From positions 1-64,000 of the forward strand of contig LUCM01010404.1 in NCBI GenBank assembly GCA_008360955.1: 64,000 nt of DNA, given 5' to 3'. This DNA is from Fasciolopsis buskii. Its lineage: Eukaryota; Platyhelminthes; Trematoda; Plagiorchiida; Fasciolidae. The position numbers were made by a program, and so were the translations under genes. Under the pieces are notes generated by a model. It was not told the origin of the DNA and made no database searches. It saw only the letters and a program-made list of their open reading frames with translations. Below are positions 1-14,038 of the stretch, piece after piece (the first letter of the stretch is position 1; the number at the start of each line of letters is the position of its first letter).

Positions 1-2095
1 AAAAAAATAAGTTTTTGAGGGCAAGCTCACATTTTGAATGCTCGGCTACATAACAGGGTGTGAAGCTTGAGCTCTGTAATGATCTGATATACACTTCTAA
101 GTGGAGAGAATGAATAGCTGTCTCGATCCAAACTGAGTCCGAAACGTAATCTTTTGATAGAGAATAAATTCTGAATCTGTAGGAAACGGGTGTGTGTGTT
201 TGTTGTTCGTGGCGCTTGTCGGGAGTTATATGCCGTTTATCTGAGGGAGGGACCATGGAATATATCGCTGGACGCAACCCTGAAATGAGTAACACATGGG
301 TTGTGTGCGCTGTTTTCGAAGTTTCGTCCGATCCAGGTTAGTGTCCGCTGAGCTGCGTTTGTCACCACACATTCCGCACGTGCAAAATCAAAAGCTCAGC
401 TACATTTAGTAACATATCGAATTGAACAACCATGCTCCGTGTGCTTTCTTGAAGATGGGTACAATAGTATTCGCCTGAGAGTACCGGAATGCGCCTCCTC
501 GTTCCAAATATCATGAGGCAAGTAGCAGCCATCATATTTCACTAGGTTTCCATCAATTTGGAAGGAGACTGGGTAAGTGTCGTCGGAAGCTGCTTTTCCC
601 CTGTTCAGAAGCTGACGTTTGTTGAGGGTCTAAAGTAAACATTGGGCAAATTACTATCAAATTTAAAAATGTTAGTACAATGAAAACATTCGTAAAAAAA
701 TTCTATCGAATATAATTACAGAATAGTAATCTAACTCGATCATGTAAAATGACTAGACTAGATGGTTCAACTTTTGTTTCTTTCTATTATTCAGTAAGAG
801 TGAATTGCAAGTCCAATCATCTATTCTAATCGCAACGACTTCACTTGCCGATATTCGCAGCGCCTGTGTGGAGGTGTAGAGTCTACAGAACAATCTTTGT
901 TCGTGAGAGTGGCCGCTGCTTTCATCTCTTCGGCCACCAGTTTCAGCCGTCATTCTTAGACTTATACGTTAACTGATGCTCTGCGCAATGTCAGGACGCT
1001 AATCCCCACGACTGACATTAAGAGAATTATCCGCAGAATTCCACTATATTAGATCTTATGTCTGGCAAGCAATTGACTCCTGCACTTCTTAATCGCACCT
1101 TAGACCAACAGGAACCCTTGGGCTACAGAAGAGTCCGGTGTCTTTGACGATTGCTAGATCAGGGACACAAGTGCAAATCTTGCAAAACATAGACTGATAA
1201 ATTTATCCCACTGATCGTCTACAAGAGCCGCTGCCACTGGGTTCCTTAGTTTCCGCCCGATAGTTTTCCAGTTTGCAGCTGTCTGCTAACAGCGAATTAC
1301 AGACATTTCGACGGCCCGTCCGGTTTGGGGAGTGCGTCGATGGCATAAAGAGCTGCAGCAAAATCGCACTAAAACTAAGAAGTGGTCCGAATCTATGTGC
1401 GATTGTTCAGTAACTAATATCAGTCTGACAGAGCCGCGCCAACTTAGCTAACAGCGACATGGTCGATCTGACTCAGACTAGCCGACGAGTTGAAGCGCCA
1501 TTTCGCTGTGCGACGTGAACTGTGTCGGAAATTCCACTAAACAGAAATATGGTCATCATAGTAATGAATTGGAATCTTATCCCGTTATCTTTTCGCTGAG
1601 CAGGCAAGGCACACCGTCCACTTAAGCAGGCGAGTATCAGGCTTGCTAACAGTGGGGTCACTGAGTAGGCAGAAAGGATGAGGAGGTTAAGTTGGAGACA
1701 GAATAGACAGGCTGAATAAAGGATTCGGAAATCTGAACATTAGCATACTTATCGCTTAACAGCACTACCCACACGCCGAATTCAACGAGCAGCAGCGTCC
1801 TGATTATCCGATGCAGTATGGAATTATTTGTGGGGTCTTAACTCATGAGGATTGATGGACGAGTACTTCTAGGGCTCCAGCCGCTAAGTAGAACCAAAGC
1901 TTTGGTTCTATAAGGAAAACCCACGCAAGGTAAGGGTAATAAGTTAGTGGAAACCCATTATACTTAGATCATTATACGTCCACCGTTTTCGACTGGAGTG
2001 CTAAACCGGAATCAACCCCCGACTTGGAGAACTAGGAGACTACTTCGTCAAGCCTCTACCCATTGAATGCTTCAGCAGGATCGGATCTTCGGCTT
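1..2095. other. 3'-distal flank, no gene recognised
   Basis: I read both strands and found only short open frames with no family signature. No RNA gene, array or clear repeat is visible. The right-hand end may include degraded endonuclease sequence of the LINE that starts near 2100, but earlier than that I cannot align anything. Confidence 0.5.
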
Positions 2096-2099
2096 GAGA

Positions 2100-4245
2100 T
2101 AAGACAACCTGTATAGCTCGCTGGATCATGCAGGCAAGCAAGCCGTCACACTATGTCAAGGTGCAGACTCGTTGTTACACTCACAGTGATCTCATTGCCA
2201 TCGCTCACCGTGGATAAATCAAGAATTGTCGGTCTTTCTGGTCTACACCTGTGTACTCAGATCTTGCTTTTCTCCGAGCTCGCTTTTGTTTGCTCTTAGT
2301 CTGTGGTCACACCGGCACAAATCCATTTGTCCGACACAGTTGATTCTAGATGATAACTGCCGACTTCAATCCTAGTGCGAACTTTCAATATAGTTTGCTT
2401 TTCAACAAAATGCCCAGAATCTGCGTAAATGCTGGGAGCAAGTCAAAGAAGGTCTGCACCCCTTGGCAGAAGCCACTCAGGACTCCTTGCCTCATAAGCC
2501 TCATAAAAGATGGATATCCTCTACTTCAGTTGTTTTGTTCAATGCTGGTAGATCCGTCGCTCAAGATGCAAAATACAATGAGACGCGTGGGTCCTTGAGA
2601 CGTCGACTGACCAAAAGACTGTTAACTGACCGTGGTCAGTGATGAATAGGGAAATTCAAAGGGAATGGAAAAGTCTGCGGCTCTCAGAGTAGTGACAACC
2701 TTTGCCCACTGATTTGGAATACCGGCCCACGGTGCCCGAGAGCAAGTGAACCGATTAGGGAATCCAACGGCTTACCGATTCACTCTCAAAGCCGTCGGCT
2801 GGAGCGTTGGAAGAGAACTTTAGGGAGCAGTTTATGCCCGCATCTGAGCCAACGGGGATGGATACCAGCCTTCCATTTGAAATGAAGGTGATCAAGAAGA
2901 TTGGTTTCTTAAAAAGCACAAAGCATTTGGACCGAATGGACTGTCATCGTCCCTCTTCACGGATAATGGCGAAGTGTTAAAATCAGAGTTAACAAAACTC
3001 CTGGGATGAATCTTTGAAAGGGAGCAGATTCCTAAGGACTGGTTTAAATCGGTGCTTGTGTCGATTATCATGAAAGATGATAAGTAAGTAGATTAGTGAG
3101 CATTGCATCCAAGCCGCTCGTGGATTTTCTGGTTCTCGCCAAAGATGTGCCTGAGAATCAAGCCGGTTTTCGTCCACGTCGAACTTATATTAACCAGATT
3201 TTCACTTTAGGATAGACCTTAGAAAAGAGACGCATGAAGTGTGCCAGAGAAATTCATTTTCCTAATCAAATCGATGTTTGCGAATGGACGAAGCCGATTT
3301 CTCATTTAAATCGATGTTTCACCCGAATTCATCACTCGAATTGGTGTTTGTCATGTTTACCAGCTTCATCGTTTTCCGATTTTTACGTGGAGGTGGTTAG
3401 GGAATTGGTGCTCTCCTCACGTAAGAATAATGGGACTGATATTTACTCGGACTAGAATTTGTCTTACTTGGAATATGCGAACGATATTGTACTACTGTGT
3501 GGAGATCCAAGTAAGTTGCAAGTTTGTATAGATCACCCTAGCTCTATCGACGATGTGTTTGGGATGGACGTAATTGTTGCTGCAAGATTGGTTTGGCTCG
3601 GAGCCGAATCTTTTTCTCGCAGGGGAGCAATTGGTTGAGGTGAGTAGATTCGGTTAATAACGTCGTTGTATCTCACCTGGTAGTCGTATGTCATAAAATT
3701 TGTCTGTTTTTATACAGAAGATCCGATTTGCATTTTGGCGACATCCCGTTCTCAATCAAAGGTCGAGTAAATACGACAGAATTGAGGTTAGTAATGCCTT
3801 ACGGGTGAGAAACGCGGCTTTTGACAACAGGAGTTACGTAACAACTATTGGTGCCTGGTTACCACAGTCTTCGTATTACTGGTAGAATGCAGTGGGAGAA
3901 TCCTGTGCGTAAGTTAGAAGTTAGGCATGGGGTCCTGAATTCTAGGGTTTAATCTTTAGATCGGGTATTGAATACGAATAGGTTAAGTTGTTTGGGACTT
4001 GTTTTACATATGCTCGCGGAACGAGTGTCTCCTTTTATGCTGTTCTACGAGGCAGGTAATGGTTGAAAAGTGGTTTTAGGGGTAAACTCTGACAATGATA
4101 AAAATACGAAAGATTTAACTAGTGTACTGGCTAGTGTAGTTGCAGTTAAACTAACGAGTTGGAGTCCACGAGATACCCCGAAGCAATGTTTGCAGTCAAA
4201 AAAGGATGTGATTCAGTGCCGCGATCAGTTGAGTTCTGCCATTTA
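2100..4245 (+). mobile_element. degenerate non-LTR retrotransposon (LINE), endonuclease end plus reverse transcriptase
   Basis: Seen: translating across frameshifts and stops gives the ordered landmarks of one LINE ORF2. Around 2190-2300 there is an endonuclease end (CRSFWSTPVYSD, then LRAR). Around 2410-2630 is the linker (KYNETRGSLRRRLTKRLLTD). At 2760-2990 come PIHSQSRRLERWKENFREQF and a proline/glycine-rich RT palm stretch. Near 3150 is ENQAGFRPRRTYINQIFTL. Near 3470 is LEYANDIVLLCGDPSKLQ, in place of the catalytic YADD box (Asp to Asn). Then LFLAGEQLVEV, GSRMS and a GWGPRD-like SWSPRDTPKQC tail, ending at a stop near 4245. Known: this order and the C-terminal tail are typical of LINEs abundant in flukes and tapeworms. 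Inference: an old, dead copy with many stops and indels. I do not assign it to a clade (RTE-like or CR1-like). A second copy of the same family lies on the minus strand at about 45575-46510. Confidence 0.85.
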
Positions 4246-5849
4246 AAACCTCCCTTCTTCTGCATAGCTATTCAACCAACTGTTCTGCAGTCGATCTTTC
4301 GTTACTTCAAGTTCTTTTTCTGTTTGAGCAGATGATGCTGTGAAGTACTGCCTAAGACGAGCATGTTGATGCAAAGTTAGTAGTTATCCAAACTGAACTG
4401 AGCTAACTGAATGGGCTGACACAGTTCGGTAATTATATATTTAACTTCCACTCGGGATGGTTTATTCAGTAATGCCATTTATTAATTCATTAGCAAAGTA
4501 ATTTTTCACTCGTCGAACTACTTTCCGCTCGTACTACTATTTGACAAATGTTTCTAGGAGCAAAATGACGCTAAGTAAGCAATTTATGTTTCAGTTATCG
4601 TAGCACAACCGTTCTTCAATGAAGACTTCAAATGCGGTTGATATATGTCTGTCCAATTAATTCGGTCCACTGCATGCTATTCGCAGTATGCCTAGCCGTA
4701 ATGCACTAGACGAGTAAATGTCCACGTCAGATAACACACTGTCGCTTATACTTCATAGGTTGCAAGCTCTAATCCCGCTGGGCTCAGGTTGGTTAATGAA
4801 GTTCGGTAGCAAGCAGAAGGGATCAATGTTCCATTCACGCGAAGCTCGTAGCATACCCACATATATTTCAGGAGTTGAACTTTTACGCCTGACAGTGCAC
4901 GTCATTTCCGTTGTTGGGAAATTCGAAAACTAGAGCTGTTCACAGTCTCGCTCTTATTTGGCATTATTTTGTCAATCAATCGGCGAGTCGATTTAAAATT
5001 TTGAGGATGAGCGATCAAATTATAATTTGAATCAGTTGCTATACAATGGTACACGAAAACCATATGTTCAGGCATTTTCCTTGAATTCAAATTGAGATTA
5101 ATTTAGTCTCTCGGTGAAACGAAGTCTATCTAACTTGGATGTTTTAGTTTTGTTGATATTTCCAGAGAAATTTGCTTATTGAAGATTGAAAACATCGAGT
5201 GATACGGAAAAGTTCACTCAGTAGCTTAGTATTTGCCTTCAGGTCTGTTCTGCCTGGATTGTTTTTTAAGTTCATTCATGCCTTGCATGATATCACTTGC
5301 GTTTTTCTTGGTTTTGTTAACTTGAAGCAAGAAACTTCCTAAAGCGAAAGTAAATAAACTATTGGAAATAAGAATAAACCAGTGTTTGTGGTTCTTTTGT
5401 ATCAACCGTGGAGGCTCACAGGTGAATTATACCGAAATTTATTGATAAATTTTGGCATGCATTAACAAAATGTCACAGTTTCAAACAGATATATTGGCGG
5501 ACAAGTAATGTAATGTAACCACATCTGATCGAATTGAACCAACCATTAGGCCAGAAATGATAATCATTGATGCATCAGGATTAGTATCCACCGAGCGGTT
5601 GATACGGTCGGGATACAGTGTTCTGGGCTTATGCAAAACTGGCCAAGTGGTGAAGGTGAAACGTATGAATGAGTGACAGGGTCGAATATGTACTCTCAGA
5701 CTTTAACTACGTTATACTAAGTGGAATGTATGTTGACTGACTCTAACTAGCGAACGAGATACACTTTTGACCAGTAAGTCACTTATTTAAACGAGATCAA
5801 ATCTGATCCATTTCGGGGAAGCCCGATAGTAGCTGTATATTTAATGACA
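4246..5849. other. intergenic, nothing recognised
   Basis: AT-rich unique-looking sequence between two LINE remnants. Open frames are all near 60-70 codons and show no family motif. I see no RNA gene or strong repeat. Confidence 0.5.
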
Positions 5850-6165
5850 AGATTACACAACAACGGGATTCTTCAAATGGTGGCAAAAACATTCTCAAAA
5901 AGAATTTGCTCATCATCGGTGGTGACAGAAAGACCAGAGCAGACGGGAAAAATATTCTGACAACTCAGATTCTCGGTCCTGGCCAGCTTTATGAAAACTG
6001 CGACAGTTTGATGAAATCTTTCAATTTTAACTAAAATACGGTTCTGCCGCTTCAGAAGACATTGTCCTACATGGTATTCCGGATGACGAGAGAACAACTG
6101 TTAGCAAACAGTACATCTACCTCACTAGACAACAACAGACCTGGCTGACTTGCAGTGCGCTGAAT
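5850..6165 (+). mobile_element. LINE endonuclease fragment (degenerate)
   Basis: Seen: on the plus strand a frame reads LLIIGGDRKTRADG, then ILGPGQLYENCDSLMKSF, and after a one-base shift FRRHCPTWYSG at 6051-6083, followed by a stop. Known: apurinic endonuclease domains of LINEs carry a GDFNA-type motif, an IVGxxGxxxxNDNGxxL stretch and an F-R-H-xx-TW-S motif in the same order and spacing. Inference: a short inactivated endonuclease piece. The Asn of GDFNA reads as Arg, so it could not be catalytic. It may belong to a different family from the 2100-4245 copy. The match is by eye only. Confidence 0.45.
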
Positions 6166-9100
6166 TAAAAAATGAGGTATGCTTTGTGAATTTGGCATCA
6201 TGAAACATCGTTACAAAATTTAATTGCCTACAGGTGGCTAGTTATCTGCCTTTCTTAAATGACTGCTGCTCGGCGGCGAGGCACATCGTGCAATTACTGG
6301 AACGAAATCTCAAAGCAGATGAAAGCGGTAGAGAAACCTCACTTCATGTTTCCCTCATTAGACATCATTCGCTTTCAGTTCCTTACTCAAGACTATCGTT
6401 TCTTTTTCGTTTTCAAAGCAGGTGTTTGTTACTTTGCACGTCAATGTACCAGCTGCTAGCTTTCCTAATTGCGAATTTCAATTTTATTCCTTTTATTCTT
6501 GTTTTGTTGTGGTTTTAACTTCCTACAATTGTGATGACTTAGGTTTTGTCTCCACATCCGTAAACTTTGAACATTTGTGTATTGCAGATCACGAATTCCC
6601 TGATATTAATTTGAGGTGCACTTACTCACTAGAAACTGGCGAGGAAACTTTGTGACCAAAACATCAAACCCAGCTGTCAGGTGTGATGCCTTACATTCCG
6701 CAATGTTCCAGATGCGGCAAGCCAGTATCTCCCCGAGTTTCATCTTAGGCTGAAGTGCACTGCATTGTGTCGCTGACGCCACTTTCCTACTCCACCCTCC
6801 AGTCAACACCTCATACAGCCGATAACCGATGCTTATTCGACACATGAAGAACCAAAGCACGTTTCATCGGTCAAAAAACAAAGGCTTGGTCCTAACTGTC
6901 ACCTTTAGCTAAGCGTGTTAAACGTCTTTCGCTGCCGTTCTGAGCAAATTCAATAATACGAATTATTTTCTTATCTATAATCACTCTGATGAAGCTTTTG
7001 TAAATGTACGAGAGATATGAAAAGTTGCCTCTCGATTTATCGAATATTATAATTTCTGCGTAGTCCTATGAATTGGCTTTGTCAGAAGAGAACGAAGACA
7101 TATGTTGCAAAATGAAAGCGTTTAATTTGACTTTTCTCATCGTGGTCGTGAAATATGACAGTCGTTAGATAAAACTTTGCAACGAATACAGCGGGTGAAG
7201 GATTGATATGGGCAGTTACCAGTAAAGTTGAGTGACAGGCAGAAGAATGTCGTGGGGTTGAAAGGAAGATAACGAAATATTGAGGACCAAATGTGTCTGT
7301 CCCTAAAACGCTGGTTGAGGCATGGCTACTATTATAGCCTCAGTGATCGTCAGCAGTTTGAAGGTTGCTTTTCACACCCACACTTTGAAAAGTGGGGTTA
7401 CATCAACGTTTTGACCCGGTACGGCCACTAGATTCCGGTTCGACCTCCGCTTCCCCGTATATCAATCACTGTTCCCCTGTTCCTAATGGAGGTAGCTATT
7501 GTATCCGATTACCTTAACTGTGGTCATTTTTTATTGATCAACAGATCGAAGTCGAATCTCAAAGCGCATCTTTTGGTAAGCGACAGACCAAGTAATATCT
7601 TATTCTACTTAATCTGCACAGTTGACTACTGCCCTATAGACTGAGGTTAGTCAGTATTGTTTTTATTGTTACATAAGGCAAAAAGATAGTATGTCCAAAC
7701 TACTCAAGCATCTGTCTGCCCAAGGTGAATCAGCAGATGTCCTCTCAGAACATGCCCATTTGCTCTGTTGTAATGAAACATGTGGTGCGTTCAACCAGGA
7801 GGGCCCCCACCTCGGCATTGTAAGCACCAATCAGATCCTCATTCCGTGGAGGATTCTAGGCATTCACACAAATCCACACATCCCACCACAACACGCACCG
7901 TGGACTCTTGCTCAGCAGCTGGCTGAGTAGACCCTAAATCATTGTGAAGGACAAATTTTGCGGAAGTCGCCTCCTTCAACCTGGCCAGTTTTATAAGACG
8001 GTATTTTGGTGATTCATAGTCACTTGTTAGAGCTTACTAATGTTTCTCGTTCATTGTAGTGTAAGGTCATATCCGTTATGTGCATTGGCCAAGTTATCTG
8101 TCGATGCGTCATACAAGATACAATCTAAGTTTACCAACTTCCAATTCCCTATAGGGATTGCAATAACACCTATCTTGAATTCATCGGCAATTTTGTGGTA
8201 TTCTTTGACTAGCTAAGCACGATTTGTGCCGGTCTTTCGTTAAGCGTTTAGCAACGCAAGTATTTCAAATATGATTTTAAAGCTGTCCGCACCCAAAATG
8301 ACGGCATTCCGATACTGTTTCCACAGCAAGGCTGGTACTGACGACAACGGGAGCTAAGATCCCAGGAGACATGAGCTAATTTACCCTTCGTTTAATCTGC
8401 GGCATCCGATGAAAAACAAGAACTGGTTCGATATAAGCAAGGACCTCATTACCAACCGCAAAACACGGCTGTCTGCGACCATAAAATGTGCGAAATCGAG
8501 TTATCCTGCTCAAGAAGCTAGGAGATGTAAAGCGTTAATGACCAATACAAGTTTCGAGGAAGGAAATTTCTATTCCAGACTTTCAAAGTATCATAATCAA
8601 ACAAAATTTCAGACCACTCAAAGTTTAGTAAAACTAAAGACATGGCCTCTTGAGTAGGGTTGAATAGAGGAAAACATGGTGGCAGGGGAAAAATCTAGAT
8701 ATTTACGCATATACAATGCTGTTTTATATTAGTAATAAGTTAACTGACATTCCCCTCCCGGACCAAAATCAGAATAAGCCCGATGAGTATTCGTGCTCGG
8801 GCATTTCAGGCTATTTATTTTCTCCGTGGTCTGCTGATATCATGCGATTGCCTGGAGATAAAATTGCCATTCAGCTTAACCCCCGAAAATAACTTCGGGT
8901 AAACAATAGTGACCAATGTTCTGAGCAAACAAAGGATTTACGGCCAATTATCTTATTCCATTCTCCAGTTTAAGCTATTTCCGCCCGTATGGCAATCTTA
9001 CATCTTTTTCAAATTCTACCGGACAATTTCGATTCACGGAACCAGAATAGGTTACTTTAATTTCCTCCCAGGCCATCTTTCTCTTGGCAGGTAAGTACAA

Positions 9101-12100
9101 TGATTTCATTCATATAACAAGAAAGACGGGGGAACCAGAAGGTATCCGACTAAAGAGATGGTTGATTCTGTGATAAATATAAGTTAAACTTTCTTCAATC
9201 TTATTTGCTGAAACTGTTGCCAGCCGGTGGTGATCTGATAAAGCTTAATTTATGTACTAGATTAACCACTGGCTTAAAAATTGTGTGTACTCAGAACAAA
9301 AATAACTCAATCGAACAATACCATACGAAATGCTTTTCTGATTGTACGAAGGGAAATTTTCAGCGGTGAGAAAGAACCAGTTTGAAGTAAAAATAAATGT
9401 ACAATCTGTTCCAACACCATCGTCTGTTGCACCAAGGTTTGTCGGGCACTTGAAGGATAGAATTCATTTGAGTATTGATGATGACCTAGAAATGGAGGAA
9501 ATGGGTGCAAAATGGTGGCACTGAACTCGGTTTATGGATCATTTTAACAGGAATGCATGATGAAGATTAACGATTATGGATTTTAGAAAAATAATCTGAA
9601 CAGTTTTCTGGAATTCTTTATTTTGCTGTCGGGGTCATCATTTTGATCAAAGCTGTGAATGGCATTGAAACCCTAGAATTAACCGGTGACGTTTTTTTGA
9701 TACATCTGGTTTTATGAAGAAGGTGGGTAAAGACTGCGTGCAATGTAAGGGAACCGAATGGCAGATGGTTAGACGGATGATAGTCTTTGCACTAGGAAGC
9801 CCAAAATTCGTTCACTTACGAATGCCTGATAGAGGTTTTTATAATCAATTTCATTCAACACTGTTTGTTTGGATTTGTCTATGCCTAGGATAACATGTTC
9901 CATCGGTCACATTTATACACAGTTTCGCTAACGAATTCTCTCCTGGTAAGCCCGTAATCTCTGACGATGTTTGCAAACCTACTCGCTCTGATAGAAAATG
10001 CAGCATTGCAAAGTTCAAACCAAATGAAAAATAAGTGTTTTTTATGCGTGAGTACGTTTCGTGACTAGTTGGAATGGGAGTTGCACAACATTTCTCTTGC
10101 TAATCCTGACCAGAGCATCATATACTGGTAGTTACTGCTGAATATGCTCAGAAAGTTTTGAATCGTGTACGTTTACAGTTAATAATTGCAATTAGGATCT
10201 GGATGCGTGGACAAAATTCCCTCGCAAGTACAAGACCGACTTGGCTAGTATTCCTGCGCGTCAATTAAGCGCACCCGATAACCTCCTGCCCAAAATATCG
10301 TTTTGCTTGTACAGCCCGAATTTATGTGTATTACTAAAATCAAATTTGTATTTCCAGGAGTGCACACACAGACAGTTCGCTGAAAAGCTCATAGAAGAGC
10401 CATAACTAAGATTTGTTGATGCAATTTACACATATGCATGCCTAAGCGTATACACTTATATACACACATGGACTGTAGGTTGGGATGTGTTTAAAAAGCT
10501 TCTCTTTCAGTAGTCCTAAGTATCTAGTACTTGAGAGGCACGGAGAAACATCAGAAAATACTATGAATTTATATGTTTCTCTTATTATTAATAATATAAT
10601 ATTATTTTTATATCTATCTGTAGACTGTAATAAGGCCAGTTAACCTTGGATGGCCGTGTTTGTCAAAGTAAAGCCGTCTGGAGGTGAAAATGAAATCTTA
10701 CTGCAGTATGAGAATCTGATGAATATTTTTGGAAAATCCTGGAATTTATCCTAGACTGCACTCATGAATGATAACAAACTCCATTGTACAACAAGTGCTC
10801 TGACTTTCTGAAAACTTCTACTTACGATTGTTCCTACATTCGTAGGTTCAATTGACTGTTTGTTAATTTGAATATGTTTCCTTAACTGGAGTCTAAAACT
10901 CATAGTTTATTAGGAACATAAACATTTTCTTAGGAAAGATCTAGATTCGCATCCTAATCGATCTCGCCTTATGCCCTTTTAAGTGATTCCTTTGCTCTGA
11001 TGACAGTCAAGTATACGAGAAAAAGCAGTGTTTTGGCACTCGAGTATAGAGGGTGATGAACTGATTGAAAATCCTTGGTCAATTTACCTGTTAGTGATTA
11101 AGTATATCCAACGTTTAAACCAAACAAAACCAAAATATGGGCAATCTAAAACAAATACATTCTCTTGTCTTCAACTGACCAGAGTCGAAATTTTACAGGA
11201 GAACTATTTGCTATATTCCCGAAGATCGTTACTGACATTTAAGTCACCGGTGTTTGGATTGAGGAGAACAAAATTTAAACACCCCAGATATCAGTCAATA
11301 TGAAGTATGGATTACTAATCCAAGAAGTCAGGGTAAAATTGTCCGGCTCAGCGATAGAAAACACATTGAACTGGCAAACCACCAATTTTGTTGTTGAATG
11401 CGTGGTAGCCGGTGACCTGGTGTACACTTACAAAATAAACATTTTTAGACGGGATTATTCGATAAGTCTGTCGCGTTTTCTAGCTCTTATCCAAATGGTT
11501 TACTGCTAAACTAGGAAAATAATGAAAGCTTTACAAACGGATTAGATGGAAATGTACTTGGAAAAAGGGAAATTTCGTCGTGTTGACTAAAGTATGCTGT
11601 TGATTCTAAGGAAGTTGACAAATAAAACAGCGGCTTCATTTTCGATGGGAGCTCCACGTTCCAATCACTCAGAATCTGGCAAACACGCTGTCCCAAGCAG
11701 AGTGAGTTTCTTTCAGTTTCTCGTTAATCTGTTGAAAGTACATTTGGGTTTAGGGTACTCTTCACATAAAATTACGTCACGACCTGCATTATGGTCCTAT
11801 CGGACTGTCTAATTTGCTGATGCGGTAATTTAACCAGCTGACCTAGGAATCAGAACTTCCTGGGGCATGAGACAAAGGCAATTTCATACTGGAATTGCTC
11901 TATGCTATATCAAAATGACTACAGTTTGCTGAAAGAACGTGACGGGCCCACAGGTTGTTATTGTTTATTGATTCTGAATTTCTAGCAAAATCGGCCTCAA
12001 ATTATTGGGAATATATCTCGCTTAGTTCTCCTTATCGGACTCATAGAGCGACAGTATTTTCTATGATATCGAGGTTCAAGTGTCCAGGATATTTCACCTC

Positions 12101-13000
12101 TCAAAGTTTGAAATATCTTCAGATGACGTTAACACATCGTGGAACAACAGAACAACGCCACAGACGACGATATCAAGAACAAATGCAAAAGACTGAGAAA
12201 GAAAGAACGACGGGAAGCAGCTTTCTTTTTGAGTACATTTCACAAAAGAAGAGTGCAAATTATTCAAACAAACAGATAAAATTTAGGGGATTACAAGACC
12301 ACTAGCTCAGAGACGAACACTTTTTAGGACAACACCTTATGATCCAAAAGCTTCAAATAATGTGAAAAAATAACGACTTGTGTGACAACCAGGAAAATTA
12401 ATTTTTGAACTAAATGTAAATTAAGGTGAGCTAATTGCTTGTTAGTGCAATCCCACTGATGTGAATAAAAAAGGAGAAAAACCACTAAAATCAAGATCTT
12501 CTGATAGCGAAGGGCGTTTGGGGACTTCTGAACTTCCAGTGGTGATAAAAATGACAAGCGCTTGTGGATTTCCGCTAACCGACAAGTGACAAAGACTAAT
12601 TTTAAAAAAAGCATCTGGAAGGGAATGATCAAACTATAGGTGTTTTTAATTAAATGGAATTACATCGAGCTTCCGCTTACATCTAGAAAATGTTCGTCAT
12701 TTTCCCTGTTCAGTTGAACCTGAATTCCATTCCTTTGTCAATATTGAAGCCGTGTCATTATTGCTTACATATTCCTTAAGCACTTCAAGCTTTCTGTCGA
12801 GCTTTGGACAGTCGGGTTCTAAAGGTTTTCTTGAAATTGGACAGTTTTTCTTCGCTGTTTCCTGTCTTTTGCACGGTTTCTCAATTCTAGCTCATCGTTC
12901 CTCAACCGTATTTGTCAATCCTCATTCTTGTGTATCTTGCATCCTTACATGGTTGCTATATCACACCCTGAATAAAATGGAAACACGTTATTTCCCTCCA
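6166..13000. other. intergenic, no gene recognised; possible old LINE debris
   Basis: No exon with a recognisable domain is found on either strand. A plus-strand frame at 8409-8657 begins KNKNWFDISKDLITN, which loosely recalls the Trp-Phe-Asp segment after the endonuclease of RTE-like LINEs. I consider that weak. A short AT palindrome (10590-10606, two 8-base arms around one A) lies in an AT-rich stretch. A 116-codon plus-strand frame at 11955-12305 has no recognisable motif. Confidence 0.45.
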
Positions 13001-13966
13001 CTGTTTCACTTAACGAGCTTCATGAATATTTTAGGTTTATACTAAGTCTGCTCTGGCATACTCGCTGTCATAGGATATTTTGATCGTACAAACAGTTAAC
13101 ACATCTGGTTTTCTGATAAATTAGCCTCTCAGTACGTGACCGAAATTCTCATAATTCATCAACCTAAGTACTTTTTATTTTCACCCTCTCATTGCATAAC
13201 AGCAGGACACTGGCTTCCGAATGCACAAAGCTCTTGCTTGACCGGCGATTTTAAGGAGAATTAAGCGTCTGCCATGCCGTAATTAGCAAGGTTTCGAATC
13301 CCAAATATGAAAGCTGTTCTTCTATCGGAGGGTGGTTTACGATAGCCGGGCCCATTATCCGGTCTGCTGTGACTTCATAGGCTTCTACATCACTAAGTTT
13401 CTGGGCTGTGGTTGACTTTTCTTACTCTTCTGCTGTGGCACTTGGTGCTGGGATCATCCTTCTGACAATATACTCTTGCTTCAAGTGTCATAATAAGAAA
13501 AATGTGCCCATAACATTTGATTAATTGAAAAAACTCCGAAGGTGTCTATAACCCCACGTCTTTGGTTGGACATTTATCAACGTCTAAACTGGATTCTAAG
13601 CTCTGTTTCGCTCTTTTCAGCGTTGCTTTATATCTACTTATGTCTACCGCAAACAATAAGTGGGTCGATCAGAGATTTCAAGTTACATATGAAACCCGAC
13701 TATATTCCTTTCTTTCGTTTGCCGTCCTGCATCAAATGACTCAGAAATGATTCGAACTCAAATTACAAAAGCATTACACATTGTCCCTTAGGGTGACGCT
13801 TCCTCGCTATGCTAATCTCTTATTTAAACATTAACTCACCAGTCCGCCGCTCAAAAGACGTCAATAATAAATCGTTGCAAAACAAAGGGGTAATGCCGAC
13901 GTACAATTTAGAAATTTTCAACACACGTACAAGAAGCTCGGCTTACCAAATTTGATCACACCTGGA
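13001..13966 (-). other. probable 3' UTR and downstream flank of the CNG channel gene
   Basis: This is the sequence after the stop codon of the channel gene on the minus strand. No canonical AATAAA occurs close to the stop. The first I find in the sense direction is at 13174-13179, about 790 bases downstream, within GAAAATAAAAAG. Inference only: if that signal is used, the 3' UTR is about 0.8 kb. A closer non-canonical signal is equally possible. Confidence 0.35.
13174..13179 (-). promoter_or_regulatory. candidate polyadenylation signal AATAAA
   Basis: First canonical hexamer in the sense direction downstream of the channel stop codon. A single hexamer in AT-rich DNA is weak evidence, and there is no supporting transcript. 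Confidence 0.25.
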
Positions 13967-14038
13967 CTAGGATTCCGTTGATTGTGAACATTTTGTTAGC
14001 TTTTGTAATTCCTCCTCGTATGTGCGGACAAAATCGGC
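13967..14038 (-). CDS. CNG channel exon 11 (CLZ end and stop)
   Basis: Acceptor TTACTATTTTAG, then 23 codons beginning ADFVRTYEEELQKLTK and ending in TAG at 13967-13969. It completes residues 701-723. The heptad-like run with exon 10 matches the C-terminal leucine-zipper of CNG alpha subunits (ARILAEYxxxQxKLKxRLxK pattern), which drives subunit trimerisation in vertebrate channels. The upstream intron is only 44 bases. Confidence 0.9.
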   Translation of the reverse strand, partial: ADFVRTYEEELQKLTKCSQSTES

